Part shown: positions 5,999-15,676 of the stretch, piece after piece | Numbering within the stretch: position 1 is the stretch's first letter | Layout: each line of letters starts with the position of its first letter | DNA from: a virus | Direction: 5' to 3' (one strand) | IMG/VR virus record: IMGVR_UViG_3300048549_000383 | Coordinates: 1 to 58,435 of that record | Length of the DNA stretch: 58,435 nt | Translations under genes and position numbers: made by a program | The notes under the pieces: model-generated | The model's input: only the letters and a program-made list of their open reading frames with translations | What the model was told of the DNA's origin: nothing | The model's database searches: none

Positions 5999-7001
5999 CT
6001 GTAAATTCACTGAATAGTTCATTAAATCCGAAGTTGTCATCAGAATCAACTAAGGCATGATCTGCCTCAGTAATCCTATGAATCGCTGATCCGTTAGTGT
6101 GTGCTGCATTCGTTGAGTTCAACCAAGCACGGGTAACGAATACCTGTGTTCCGTCGATCTTAGCGATACGCATAACTTCATCATCGATCTGGATATTCGT
6201 ATGAATAACAAGACCAGATGCATCTGTAACTTTAATGATTCCATCATTATCATCACACGCTGACGACAACGTAGTTGTTGCGTCAGAGTTTCTATCAATT
6301 GTAGATGCAGGAGTAGCAGTGTAACGCACCTCTCTTGGTGCTGTTCTGACAGAATCAGTAGCGTAATCCACAATTGCCTTGGTGATAATCTCACCACTGT
6401 TATCCTGTACAGGACCATACAAGAATGTCTTAGCAACAAACTGTAAGGTATAAATTAGAGTTCTGCGAGTATCATAATCTCCTTCATACTGATCATCATA
6501 ATCAATACTTGCCAGTGTAATTGGGTAGTCTCTCTTCTCACCAAGTTCTGGTACCAAGTTCATTGTGATGTTGAAACTTGGTTGAAAGAATGGTAGAATT
6601 TGCTCAATGATTTGAAGAGCATCATCCTGATTCTTACTAAGGATTGCTAATTCAAAATTAATATTATATGGGATTGGCATGAACCCCTTGTTGTTAGCAC
6701 CAGCGGCAGTAGTATTTCTAATATACTGTGTGGGTGATAACTTTCTTGTTGGATCATATGTGATTGCTTGAATCTCAAATGCAATCCTAGGCAGAGTAAT
6801 CTGCACCTGATCCTTGGTAGTAAGATCACCAAGTTGACGCAGACGCGCTAAGAACTTATCCTTAGGTCCATATGCCAAAGGCACTTTCATGACCTCAGTT
6901 TTGGATCCTTGGGATCTTCTGATCTCAATGTTATTAAATAGTGTGCCAAAGGCAACCACGGTTTTTTTAATTACACCGTGATATGAATAAGTTCCTAGCA
7001 T
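5958..7001 (-). CDS. gp15: Tail sheath stabilizer / tail completion protein (gp15-like)
   Basis: T4 gp15 caps the tail tube and sheath and joins the tail to the neck. Shared features include the start (MLGTYSYHGVIKKTVVAFGT against MFGYFYNSSFRRYATLMG), TLPRIAFEI, PYNINFELAILSKNQDDALQ and QIIEQILPFFQPSFNITM, and the DYDTRRTLIYTLQF segment. The protein is 347 residues against 272 in T4; the extra length is mainly a C-terminal insert (about residues 245-310, DGIIKVTDASG...DDEVMRIAKIDG) of a type that also occurs in neighbouring genes. The start codon shares one base with the gp14 stop (TAATG), and a TATAAATA promoter lies 116 bases upstream within gp14. Confidence 0.93.
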   Translation of the reverse strand: MLGTYSYHGVIKKTVVAFGTLFNNIEIRRSQGSKTEVMKVPLAYGPKDKFLARLRQLGDLTTKDQVQITLPRIAFEIQAITYDPTRKLSPTQYIRNTTAAGANNKGFMPIPYNINFELAILSKNQDDALQIIEQILPFFQPSFNITMNLVPELGEKRDYPITLASIDYDDQYEGDYDTRRTLIYTLQFVAKTFLYGPVQDNSGEIITKAIVDYATDSVRTAPREVRYTATPASTIDRNSDATTTLSSACDDNDGIIKVTDASGLVIHTNIQIDDEVMRIAKIDGTQVFVTRAWLNSTNAAHTNGSAIHRITEADHALVDSDDNFGFNELFSEFTDGLSRNPTTGADE

Positions 7002-7876
7002 TAGATTGTGCTCCCTTTATTACCAAACTCACCGAATGGATTAGTTTGTGTGAAATCTATGATTGCATCTGCGTCAGTTTCAATTGCCACATTTTGATCA
7101 TATTCCGAGTTCACATTATTTATAGTGTTATAGGTATAGGTAGACCAGACGGCAGAACTAGTGTCTCCTGTCATAGTTTCACCAGATGAGAATCTACCAC
7201 TCCTATTGATAACAATAAGAGTTCTAGTAGCATTATCCCAAGACTTCACTTCGGCGGTTGTATTAGTAACAGCACCAGTCACAGTCTCACCAACTGTATA
7301 ATCACCTGTGCCACCTTCGGCCATTACCATACCAACAGCATTAGCATGATTGACTTCAATAGCATCAATCTCTGCAACACCAGTATCGATATCCTCATCA
7401 CTGTATTCAAAGAGTTCACAACGTAAACCCCATGTGTATATCTTACCTAACTGGAAGAAAGGTTGTTCATGCTCTACATACTGGATCTGAAATGTTTTAC
7501 CCACCATAGGGAAGTGAATTAGATCTCCTTCATTAGGACGACCCTCCACAATCAGAGTAGCGTTATCATCTACTGCTGCTGTAAACCTTCGTTTAGATAT
7601 GATGAAGGTAACCTGGTCTTGAATTCTGACACCAAACTTAGCGAAGATATCGCCATCACCACGAAAACCACCAGCATCTTCCAAATATACTTCGACTTCA
7701 AATGCGCCTGTATATTTGGATAGTGTATCTTCTCCGAAGACACTATCTTCTTTGACGAGCGTTCTTGGGATATAGTACACGTTCTTGCCGAACATTTTAA
7801 TCTGCTCATCGACGAGATCTTGTACGAGACCCTGCTCTCCTGTTGTACCTTGGGTGAAGAAACTGTTAAGTGCCAT
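7001..7876 (-). CDS. gp14: Neck protein (gp14-like)
   Basis: gp14 forms the neck with gp13 and seals the filled head. Recognisable family blocks are NVYYIPRTLVKEDSVFGED, GFRGDGDIFAKFGVRIQDQV, RPNEGDLIHFPMVGKTFQIQ and YVEHEQPFFQLGKIYTWGLR, then CELFEYSDEDIDTGVAEIDA, ending with QTNPFGEFGNKG. Length is 291 against 256 in T4. The extra part (about residues 183-245) is a GETVTG...TAEVKSWD...GRFSSGETMTG insert, a motif also present in the DUF4815 protein and the giant gp7. It lies one base downstream of gp13 and shares one base with gp15. Confidence 0.93.
   Translation of the reverse strand: MALNSFFTQGTTGEQGLVQDLVDEQIKMFGKNVYYIPRTLVKEDSVFGEDTLSKYTGAFEVEVYLEDAGGFRGDGDIFAKFGVRIQDQVTFIISKRRFTAAVDDNATLIVEGRPNEGDLIHFPMVGKTFQIQYVEHEQPFFQLGKIYTWGLRCELFEYSDEDIDTGVAEIDAIEVNHANAVGMVMAEGGTGDYTVGETVTGAVTNTTAEVKSWDNATRTLIVINRSGRFSSGETMTGDTSSAVWSTYTYNTINNVNSEYDQNVAIETDADAIIDFTQTNPFGEFGNKGSTI
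7117..7124 (-). promoter_or_regulatory. Late promoter TATAAATA inside gp14
   Basis: A perfect T4-type late promoter element on the minus strand, 116 bases upstream of the gp15 start and inside the gp14 coding region. It could give extra transcripts for gp15 and gp16. Chance occurrence inside a gene cannot be excluded. Confidence 0.5.
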
Positions 7877-7877
7877 A

Positions 7878-8678
7878 TCATCCTATCATGTCTAGGGGAG
7901 GTGTTTCCCAGGTAGTACGAAGTTGTTCGTCAAGGATCTTTAATTCCTCAACAGCATCGTTATAAATCATCTCACCGTTCAGAGTGACACCACCTGGCAT
8001 TTGGACATTCGTGAACTTAGTAAGATTCTGACCCCACTGCTTTTTAATTTTAGCAGTAACATAATCTTTCATCCACATTTGGTTGTAGATTTCTGTCCAA
8101 CTGTTTGGATCCAAAGCACGCCAACATTTAAGGATCACATACTGATCTGAAAGTGCATCCTCAGTCCAGTCAAAATCAATGTATACTCTGTCTTGAACAT
8201 TATTATATCTGATAGGTTTCAGACCTTCCAGCATGAAGTCAATACTAGACAGATGTTGCTGAATCATATAGTAGTGATAGAACTGTGTAGACGTAAAGTC
8301 ATACAGATCATTCAGTCTCATCTGATAACGAATATCAAACATACTGCGAGTGCCTTTGTCAGTAAAAGCAAACATACCTTCAATTGCCAGAATATGATCT
8401 GGGACTGTTAGATATGTATTTTGCTCAGACCAGACAGTAGTACCATCAGCACCAGTAGTATCTGTATTAGTACGACCCGCTGCAATTTCAGCAGAAGTAA
8501 AGAGATGTTTTAGATAAACTCTCTCAGCACCTTCATAGTGATATGTTTGGAACTTTTGAATAGCATAATCGATGGCATCATCACACTGATCATCAGATAC
8601 GTTCACCTCCAAGACTGGTTTACCCAGTCTACGGAGGCAGTATTCTTTTAATTCTGCCTTAGAAGTTGGAATTGCCAT
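7878..8678 (-). CDS. gp13: Neck protein (gp13-like)
   Basis: A 266-residue protein in the T4 position of gene 13, directly before gp14. It begins MAIPTSKAELKEYCLRRLGK, and contains CDDAIDYAIQKFQTYHYEGA and DFDWTEDALSDQYVILKCWR, then WMKDYVTAKIKKQWGQNLTK and LPGGVTLNG-type text near the end, all typical of the cyanophage gp13 family. T4 gp13 is 309 residues. Together with gp14 it forms the head completion gatekeeper to which the tail attaches. It follows the fibre gene by 6 bases, with no late promoter of the consensus type visible just upstream. Confidence 0.92.
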   Translation of the reverse strand: MAIPTSKAELKEYCLRRLGKPVLEVNVSDDQCDDAIDYAIQKFQTYHYEGAERVYLKHLFTSAEIAAGRTNTDTTGADGTTVWSEQNTYLTVPDHILAIEGMFAFTDKGTRSMFDIRYQMRLNDLYDFTSTQFYHYYMIQQHLSSIDFMLEGLKPIRYNNVQDRVYIDFDWTEDALSDQYVILKCWRALDPNSWTEIYNQMWMKDYVTAKIKKQWGQNLTKFTNVQMPGGVTLNGEMIYNDAVEELKILDEQLRTTWETPPLDMIG

Positions 8679-8684
8679 TGGTTA

Positions 8685-11600
8685 TTAGAGAGCAGCGATT
8701 GCAGCCTGGAATGCTGCAAAATCAGCAGCACCCGCAGCGACGGATTTGAGGGTTGTAAGATCAATCGTCTCTGCTTGTAGTGCAGAGTCAGCAGTTGCAC
8801 CTTGTGCAGCAGTTGCATAATCAGTAGATGCTGTTGCAGCAGCAGTGCCCAGTGTGGGCAGACCAGTTAGGTCTCCATAAGCACCAGAGAATAATGTAGG
8901 TTTGCCAGTCAGGTCAGCGTATGCACCAGAGAATAATGTAGGTTTGCCAGTCAGATCTGCATAGGCACCCGAGAAGAGTGTGGGCAGATTAGTAAGATCA
9001 TCATAGTCATTACTGGTAGCGACAGCACCCAGATCACCTGGTTGTGTAGCAGAAGCAGCAAGTGTGCCCTGTGCAGCAGTTGCATATGCAGTTGCCGCAG
9101 TGGTAGCAGCAGTGCCAAGACCCAAAGCGGTGATGGCTGCTGATGCACGAGCATCGGCACGAGCGTCTGTGTAATAAAGATTAGATCCTTCTGCTAGGGC
9201 ACTAGTGTCTACACTGTTCAGGTCAAGGTTTGCCCCAACTTGAAGTGCGACACGAGCATCAGCACGAGCATCTGTATAGTAGAGGTTAGTGCCCTCTGCC
9301 AGATCAGCAGTGTCCTGATTAGTCAGGTCAAGGTTTGCACCAACTTGAAGTGCGATACGAGTATCAACACGACCAGCAGTGTGATAAAGGTTGGTGCTTC
9401 CCTCAGCAATACCATCCGAGTCGGGTGTGGTATAAGAGAAGACGCCAGTGCCAGAATTGTAAGACAGATCGCCAGTAGCACTTACAGCGCCACGAGCATC
9501 AGTAGTCTTAAAGGTGGTTACACTAAATGCACCAGTGCTAGCGTTATAAGCGAGATCGCCACCAGCACTAAATGCACCCCTAGCGCGAGCGTTGGTAAAG
9601 AAGATGTTTGTGGATCCTTCTGTGACATTATCAGTATTGATATCAGATTGAGTAACAGAAAGAGCACCAGATCCATCATGTTCAATGCCAGTGCCATACG
9701 TGAAGTGTGACCTTGTGCGTGCAGCAGTGGTGAATAGGGCAGTAGATCCTTCTGTGATGTTGTCGGTGTTGATGTCACCCTGAGTTGCACTCAGAGTCAG
9801 GATATTACCTGCATCATCATATGTAGCAGTGATACCAGTGCCACCTGTGATCAGAGCGTTAACTCTGTCATCGACTCTCTCATCAGTGAAGTAGAGGTTA
9901 GCGGTTCCTTCTGCCAAAGCATCAGTATCGTGGTTAGCGATACTACCAACCTGTGACTCGAAGAATGTCAAGGCACCAGTAACATTCAAGTTACCTTGGA
10001 CTTCAAAGTTGGTGGTTGATCGGAAGTTAGCAACCGTCAGTCTGTTAGTAGACGGATTGTATGTGAGGTTTGTTGAGTCAGTGCGAATCTCAGTGTGTCC
10101 AGTATTCGTAGAAACGAATGTAGGATAGTAAGTAAGGTTAGATGTTGTGGTATCGGTAACATCAGCAAGGTCTGACTTATCAGCAGTACCTGTCAGGTCA
10201 CCAGTTACATTACCAGTAATCTGTCCTGTAACACCCAGTGTGCCACCGATTGTGGAGTTAGAAGTAACGTCAAGTGTGTTGGTAGTTGTAAGACCAGCAG
10301 CAGTAACATTACCACTTGTGGATGCAAGAGTGATCTTATCAGTGCCACTACCATTTTGAAGTGTAAGTGTCTTAGATGCACCACGAAGGACTACGTTATC
10401 TTTAAAGAGTGAAGTGCTATTCTGAGTCAGTGCGTCGTTGAGTGTAGTCTCACCATCAACATTCAGAGTGCTATCGAGATCCACAGCACCTGTTACATTG
10501 AAGATGTCATCAATGATAGTTGCTCCGAGAACATCAAGAGTACCTGCAATATCAGTGTTACCACTTGCAGAGTTGATAACAAACTTGTTAGCACCAACTG
10601 TTGTAGTACCACCAATGTTTACAGCACCAGTTGTTGTAATCGTACTGATCGCTGCTTGTCCAAGAGTTGTTAAACCAGCAACGTCTAAGGTACCTGTAAT
10701 ATCAGTGTTACCTGTTACACCATTAATAGTAACAGTTGTGCCTGCGTTAGGTCCGAGGAACAGTGACTGTCCAATGAATACATCATTGCTGATAGTTGCA
10801 CCACCTTGGGTGACCATCAATGGAGCGTTAGCACTCAGACTAGCAGGATTTTCTGCCTTAGTAAGACTAACTCTTCCCTGTACTTCTTCATCAGAAACAA
10901 GTAGAGTGTCTCCTAATACAGTTTGATCACCATAAACTTTTACGTTATCCTTAACTGATAAATCATCACCAACCGATACACCACCTGCAACTTGCAGAGC
11001 GCCAGCAGCAGAGTAAGTAGCACCAGAAGATGCATTAGCAGTATTGGTGATGGTTGTAATGCCATCGATATTTGCAGTAGAATCAAAATCAACTGCCTGA
11101 GTTACATTCAGACTATCATCAATAACTGTGGCACCGTTGATGTCAACAGTACCTTCAATCAGTGTATTACCAGTGCTAGTTGCAACAGTAAATTTGTTAG
11201 CGCCTGCACCATTTTGAATTGCAACTGTTCTAGTAGCAGCATTGATGGTCAGGTTATCGGTGATAGTTGTAACACCAGTAACATCAAGTGTTCCAGTGAT
11301 ACTGGCATTATCATCAATAATAGTTTCGCCACTAGCAGAGTCAATTGTTAGATTACCTGATGTGGTACTAACTTCACCGTTACCATCAACACCAATCCTA
11401 ACGTTCTTAGCAGTGATCTGCTGTGAAGTTATGGAAGCATTGAATGTTGACGTTGCATTGACAGTCAGGGTATCAACGTCTGAATCACCAAGAGTTGTAT
11501 TACCATCTACCTGTAAGAATCCATCAATCTCAGCATTATCTGTGACGTGGACTTTACCGCCAGCAGAATCAAGAATCAAGTTACCAGCAGTGGTGGAGAT

Positions 11601-14600
11601 TTCGGTAGCACCATCAACACCGATCTTGATATCATCTGCTGTGATATCGGTGGAAGTAATCGCTTGGTTGAATGTGACAGTACCCGTGACGCTGTGAGCA
11701 TCCCCAGCAGCATTACCGATAGTTGTGTTTCCATCAACTGTCAGTGTGCCATCGATTTGAGTATCACCATCAACATTAAGGTCGCCATCAATGTCAGCAT
11801 TGTCTGTAATGTTGACAGTACCACCAGTAGAATCAAGAATCAGATTACCAGAGGATGTGCTGATCTCGTTAGCAGCATCCGTAGCAACTTTCAGGTTGCG
11901 GATGTTTGCTCTCTTAACGAAAGTCAGTTCATTATTAAACTGGACTACACCATTAATTGTATGACTATCAGACGCTGCGTTACCAAAGGTGCAATTGCCA
12001 TTGGCAGCAAACGTACCAGCAGCAAATGTATTACCAGTCTGTGCATCAACTGTAAATTTGTTGGAGACAGCGAAGTCATCCGTTACATCCAGTGTGCCTG
12101 TGATACTAACGTCACCACCAAATGATCCATCATCAGCAACAACTAAGTCATCGCCAACATAGAGGTCAAGTCCAATACCAGCACCACCACCAACAATCAG
12201 AGCACCTGATGCTGAGTTAGTTGCATTAGTTGCATCGAAACACTTGATACTACCGAGGTCTAGACCCGAACGAGTTCCATTGAATGCCTCAGAAGAATTT
12301 GTTGCTGCATGATACATTGCGTATCTGGAAGCAGAAACATCCCAACCAAAGAATCCAATTCTGGCAGTGGAATCATAATATCTAAACTCAACACCACGGT
12401 CCTTAGCATCATTACTAGTAGGAGCAGTGTCACCACCCAAGGTGATAATAGGATCGTCTAATGTGACAACGGTTGAGTTGACTGTTGTTGTAGTACCGTT
12501 AACTGTTAAGTTACCCTCAACAGTTGCATTTGTATTAATAAGCAGACTACCATCAACAGTTACATCATCAGTAAACTGAGATACACTATTAACAGTAAGT
12601 GTATCAGTATTTGCATTACCAATCGTTACGTTATCTGTAAAACTGGTATTGTCATTGAAGGTCGAATCACCATGAACTGTAAGAGTACCTGTTCCAGCAC
12701 CGTCACGTCCAATGATTGTATTACCATTGTCGAAGTCAATAGAGAACTGCGTGATAGCAGCACCATTATTAATATTAAATACTTCGTTATTGCTCTGTAA
12801 AATTACAGAGTCATAAATTGTTGTTTGACCATCGACAACCAGAGTAGAATTGAAATCAACGGCATCATCAACATTAAGTGTTGAATCGAAATCAACCGCC
12901 TGGTTGACTGTGAGGTTGTCGGTAAAAGTAGCGTCCGAATTAACAGTAATGGTATCGGAAGCAGCATTACCAAGGGTAATGTTTCCATCAACTTGTAGAG
13001 TAGTTTCAAGATGTACGGCAGATCCTACGTCAAGTGTACCACGGATGTCAGTGTTACCGTTTGTGGACAGGACAGTAAACTTATCGGTAGTGCCATTGGT
13101 AATCTTGAAATACTTACCAGTGGTATCGAGAGTGATGTCATTGTGGAAGACTGAATCGTCATCAACATCGAGTGTGCTATTGAAAGTAACAGCGGCATCA
13201 ACGTCTAATGTGCTGTTGAATGTTACACCACTATCAACATCAAGGGTGCCATCCGAATGAATGTTACCGTTGTCACTATCAATAACAAATTTCTCAGCAG
13301 TACCATCGGTAATAGAGAAGATTGTATTAGGACCAACAATCCTTACATCATCTTCAAACGTAGTGTCAGAGTTAACTAGGACAGTATCAGATGATGCGTT
13401 ACCCAGAGTAACGTTACTATCAACTTGTAGATCGCCCTGTGTATAGATGTTACCATTAGCAGCAGTGACAACAAACTCACCACTGTTAATATCTAAGTCA
13501 TTAGCAATGTCAACTGTACCACCGATGTATACATTCTCGGAGATACCGACACCACCAGTTACTACCAGGGTGCCAGTTGTGGTAGATGTGGATCCTGTGT
13601 CTGTTGTGAGCCTGAGGTTACCAGCAATAAGAGGAGCGTCTGTACCAGCATAAACCTCGCTTGTGTTAGTCGCGTTGTAGAGGAACCGATACCCGCCAGT
13701 GCCAGTCCATATGTTAGCGTTTGCATAGTCTTCATCCCAACCAAAGAATCCGAATCGTTCCTGTGAATCATAGTACCTAAACTCGATACCACGATCCTTA
13801 TTGTCATCAATTGTAAGAGTATCCTCACCACCAAGGGTCAGGATGGGATCTTGAATGGTGGTCGTGACTGAGTTGACAGTCGTGGTTGTTCCATCAACTT
13901 GTAGATCACCACGGATCTGGACTAGACCTGTAACGTCATCATCATCGTTAGGATCCAACACCATGGTGGCGTTGGTTGTAGAGAAAACATTATCTTGGAA
14001 ATGATAATCTTCTACATTGACTCTGTTATCTACATGAGTAGCAGAGATCGTAATATCATTTTCAGATGTAATATTAATAAGTGCATCACCACTGCCTGCA
14101 TTAGTAGCATTAATCAGCAGGGTGCGATCGGTAGCAGTGTTCTGAGTGTGCTGGAAGGTTAAGTTACCATCAGCAGTTTTATCCAGTTTCTGATCAAGAA
14201 CACCGTCAAGAGTAATATCAGGGTCAGAGAAGTACGACCGTACATTAACATCAAGTTCGCCAGCTCCGCTGTCCCCCGTATTATTAGCGCCAAAGAGTAG
14301 ATTACCGCTCGTATCATTAACTTTAAGATAGTTAAGATAATTGAATCCTCTGTATCCAGTGGTTGCAGTAAGTTCTTGATCCAGTTCAAAATTTTCTACG
14401 GTATTACCGTCAGCGAAACCAATACGATTGTTTTGGAGTTGTAAGTTGTCAACACCACGTTCTGCGATGGTAACATAACCACCCTGAACATCACTTGCCT
14501 CATCCCAGATAGTAACATCAAAATCTTCCTGTGAGAAAGAAGCAAGTCCTTTCTGAGGAATTAGAGCAGATCCGAGATATCTCCAAGACCCTGTATCGGA

Positions 14601-15593
14601 GGTGTCTGTGTGTGTCGGTTCACCGCCGCCAGCGTTAATATCAAGGATAGCCTCATACAGGCGATCATTCGTACCTTTAACTTTGTCGTATCGAACATAT
14701 GCAGTAGCATTATCATAGAAGGGTTGAAGCGTACCTTCTCTTGCAGTAGAGATTGGAGCAGTTACTGCATAAGTAAGACGACCATATCTATCAACGGTAA
14801 AGTCTGTTGTGTTAACTGTCTGGTGAATACTATTCGACTCAGCGACAGAAGTTTCTGGTTGATTAAGAGATACAGATGCAGTTGGGTTATAAGAACCAAC
14901 CACAACAGGAGTATCAGCAAGATCAACTAGTGGGTTGCCTGACTGACCATTAGCGTTTGAGGTCAGGATACGACCAGGAGCACCAGTTACTGAACGGGTA
15001 GCATATGTACCACTACCAGTTCTTGTCAGCATACCGATGGTGCTGATGGCAGTGATAGAAGTCAGGTTTGAATCCAAAGCCTGAGCGTCAACAATACCAA
15101 ACGCTGCCAGAGTTGTAGGATTATCACCAGTAACAACACGACCACGAGAGTCAATTGTCAGTCTAGTATATGTTGCCTGAGCATCCAGATCGTTAGGATC
15201 GTAGTGTGGAAGACCAGGTTGGAAGTTCAGTTCTGCTGTGATGTTGATGTTAGCAGAACCATCAAATGATGCAGAACCAGACATGTCACCTGTCAAGGTG
15301 AAGTTTCTAGCGTTAGCAAGTCTAGTTGAGGTTGCAGCATTACCAATCAACGTACCAGTAATAGCACCTGCTTCAAAGTTACCATCAGCATCTCTCTTCA
15401 CGAGAGTGTTGGCAATGTTAGAATCCGCTTCAAGCGGTCTCTCATATTTAAGCGAGTTCCATTGTGTAACGCCATCTCCGATCTTTAATCGAGATGTATC
15501 AAGTTCGATGCCAAGTTCACCTTGGGCAAGGATTGGATTGACGTTCGCCCACTGCTGAGCGCCGTCACGTCTTAATTGGATTCTATTTGCCAT
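8685..15593 (-). CDS. Giant repeat-built tail fibre (2302 aa) with Mtd-type N-terminus
   Basis: The first ~50 residues (NRIQLRRDGAQQWANVNPIL, AQGELGIELDTSRLKIGDG) match the N-terminal domain of the major tropism determinant, which attaches fibres to phage particles. The bulk is a long run of ~40-45-residue beta repeats with GTLDV, TTIGNA, KFTV and TGNT elements, typical of trimeric fibres. A ~110-residue block with DRGIEFRYYDSQERFGFFGW occurs twice (about residues 564-650 and 1034-1111). The C-terminal part has NLYYTDARADARVALQVGAN repeats and three to four units of SGAYADLTGKPTLF. It sits where T4 has gp10-gp12 and wac. A TATAAATA promoter lies 39 bases upstream. It probably binds host receptors; which part does so is unknown. 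Confidence 0.88.
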   Translation of the reverse strand: MANRIQLRRDGAQQWANVNPILAQGELGIELDTSRLKIGDGVTQWNSLKYERPLEADSNIANTLVKRDADGNFEAGAITGTLIGNAATSTRLANARNFTLTGDMSGSASFDGSANINITAELNFQPGLPHYDPNDLDAQATYTRLTIDSRGRVVTGDNPTTLAAFGIVDAQALDSNLTSITAISTIGMLTRTGSGTYATRSVTGAPGRILTSNANGQSGNPLVDLADTPVVVGSYNPTASVSLNQPETSVAESNSIHQTVNTTDFTVDRYGRLTYAVTAPISTAREGTLQPFYDNATAYVRYDKVKGTNDRLYEAILDINAGGGEPTHTDTSDTGSWRYLGSALIPQKGLASFSQEDFDVTIWDEASDVQGGYVTIAERGVDNLQLQNNRIGFADGNTVENFELDQELTATTGYRGFNYLNYLKVNDTSGNLLFGANNTGDSGAGELDVNVRSYFSDPDITLDGVLDQKLDKTADGNLTFQHTQNTATDRTLLINATNAGSGDALINITSENDITISATHVDNRVNVEDYHFQDNVFSTTNATMVLDPNDDDDVTGLVQIRGDLQVDGTTTTVNSVTTTIQDPILTLGGEDTLTIDDNKDRGIEFRYYDSQERFGFFGWDEDYANANIWTGTGGYRFLYNATNTSEVYAGTDAPLIAGNLRLTTDTGSTSTTTGTLVVTGGVGISENVYIGGTVDIANDLDINSGEFVVTAANGNIYTQGDLQVDSNVTLGNASSDTVLVNSDTTFEDDVRIVGPNTIFSITDGTAEKFVIDSDNGNIHSDGTLDVDSGVTFNSTLDVDAAVTFNSTLDVDDDSVFHNDITLDTTGKYFKITNGTTDKFTVLSTNGNTDIRGTLDVGSAVHLETTLQVDGNITLGNAASDTITVNSDATFTDNLTVNQAVDFDSTLNVDDAVDFNSTLVVDGQTTIYDSVILQSNNEVFNINNGAAITQFSIDFDNGNTIIGRDGAGTGTLTVHGDSTFNDNTSFTDNVTIGNANTDTLTVNSVSQFTDDVTVDGSLLINTNATVEGNLTVNGTTTTVNSTVVTLDDPIITLGGDTAPTSNDAKDRGVEFRYYDSTARIGFFGWDVSASRYAMYHAATNSSEAFNGTRSGLDLGSIKCFDATNATNSASGALIVGGGAGIGLDLYVGDDLVVADDGSFGGDVSITGTLDVTDDFAVSNKFTVDAQTGNTFAAGTFAANGNCTFGNAASDSHTINGVVQFNNELTFVKRANIRNLKVATDAANEISTSSGNLILDSTGGTVNITDNADIDGDLNVDGDTQIDGTLTVDGNTTIGNAAGDAHSVTGTVTFNQAITSTDITADDIKIGVDGATEISTTAGNLILDSAGGKVHVTDNAEIDGFLQVDGNTTLGDSDVDTLTVNATSTFNASITSQQITAKNVRIGVDGNGEVSTTSGNLTIDSASGETIIDDNASITGTLDVTGVTTITDNLTINAATRTVAIQNGAGANKFTVATSTGNTLIEGTVDINGATVIDDSLNVTQAVDFDSTANIDGITTITNTANASSGATYSAAGALQVAGGVSVGDDLSVKDNVKVYGDQTVLGDTLLVSDEEVQGRVSLTKAENPASLSANAPLMVTQGGATISNDVFIGQSLFLGPNAGTTVTINGVTGNTDITGTLDVAGLTTLGQAAISTITTTGAVNIGGTTTVGANKFVINSASGNTDIAGTLDVLGATIIDDIFNVTGAVDLDSTLNVDGETTLNDALTQNSTSLFKDNVVLRGASKTLTLQNGSGTDKITLASTSGNVTAAGLTTTNTLDVTSNSTIGGTLGVTGQITGNVTGDLTGTADKSDLADVTDTTTSNLTYYPTFVSTNTGHTEIRTDSTNLTYNPSTNRLTVANFRSTTNFEVQGNLNVTGALTFFESQVGSIANHDTDALAEGTANLYFTDERVDDRVNALITGGTGITATYDDAGNILTLSATQGDINTDNITEGSTALFTTAARTRSHFTYGTGIEHDGSGALSVTQSDINTDNVTEGSTNIFFTNARARGAFSAGGDLAYNASTGAFSVTTFKTTDARGAVSATGDLSYNSGTGVFSYTTPDSDGIAEGSTNLYHTAGRVDTRIALQVGANLDLTNQDTADLAEGTNLYYTDARADARVALQVGANLDLNSVDTSALAEGSNLYYTDARADARASAAITALGLGTAATTAATAYATAAQGTLAASATQPGDLGAVATSNDYDDLTNLPTLFSGAYADLTGKPTLFSGAYADLTGKPTLFSGAYGDLTGLPTLGTAAATASTDYATAAQGATADSALQAETIDLTTLKSVAAGAADFAAFQAAIAAL
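8857..8990 (-). repeat. 42-base tandem repeats in the fibre gene
   Basis: Three to four nearly identical 42-base units code for SGAYADLTGKPTLF near the C-terminus of the fibre. Two central units differ at very few bases. Such units can change in number by slippage or recombination. Confidence 0.85.
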
Positions 15594-15631
15594 TGCTTAT
15601 GAACGCTAGCAGGGTCAGGATGTCTCTTGTT

Positions 15632-15639
15632 TATTTATA
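15632..15639 (-). promoter_or_regulatory. Late promoter TATAAATA for the fibre gene
   Basis: Perfect late promoter element in the gap between the terminator and the fibre start, 39 bases upstream of the ATG at 15593. Its position directly after a terminator makes it the best-supported promoter in the window, and it separates the fibre and neck genes into their own transcript. Confidence 0.8.
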
Positions 15640-15642
15640 CCT

Positions 15643-15670
15643 AAAACAAAAGAGGACCCGAAGGTCCTCT
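15643..15670 (-). terminator. Rho-independent terminator with UUCG loop
   Basis: On the minus strand the RNA would form an 8-bp stem AGAGGACC/GGTCCTCT closed by a TTCG loop, the very stable C(UUCG)G type, followed by TTTGTTTT. It stands a few bases after the stop of the 72-residue gene and just before the fibre promoter. The plus strand also has a short T-run after the stem, but no plus-strand gene is present. Confidence 0.85.
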
Positions 15671-15676
15671 TGTTTT

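Noticed and set aside
6119-6439. Minus-strand 106-codon frame inside gp15
   Set aside because: It lies wholly within gp15 in another frame and yields a Leu/His-rich product with no domain.
10438-12125. Several plus-strand open frames of 119-192 codons opposite the fibre
   Set aside because: All are complements of the repeat codons of the fibre, with Ser/Val/Thr-rich low-complexity products and no expression signals.
8685-15593. Diversity-generating retroelement linked to the Mtd-type fibre
   Set aside because: The Mtd N-terminal domain recalls the Bordetella phage system, but no reverse transcriptase, template repeat or variable C-type lectin end is present in the window.
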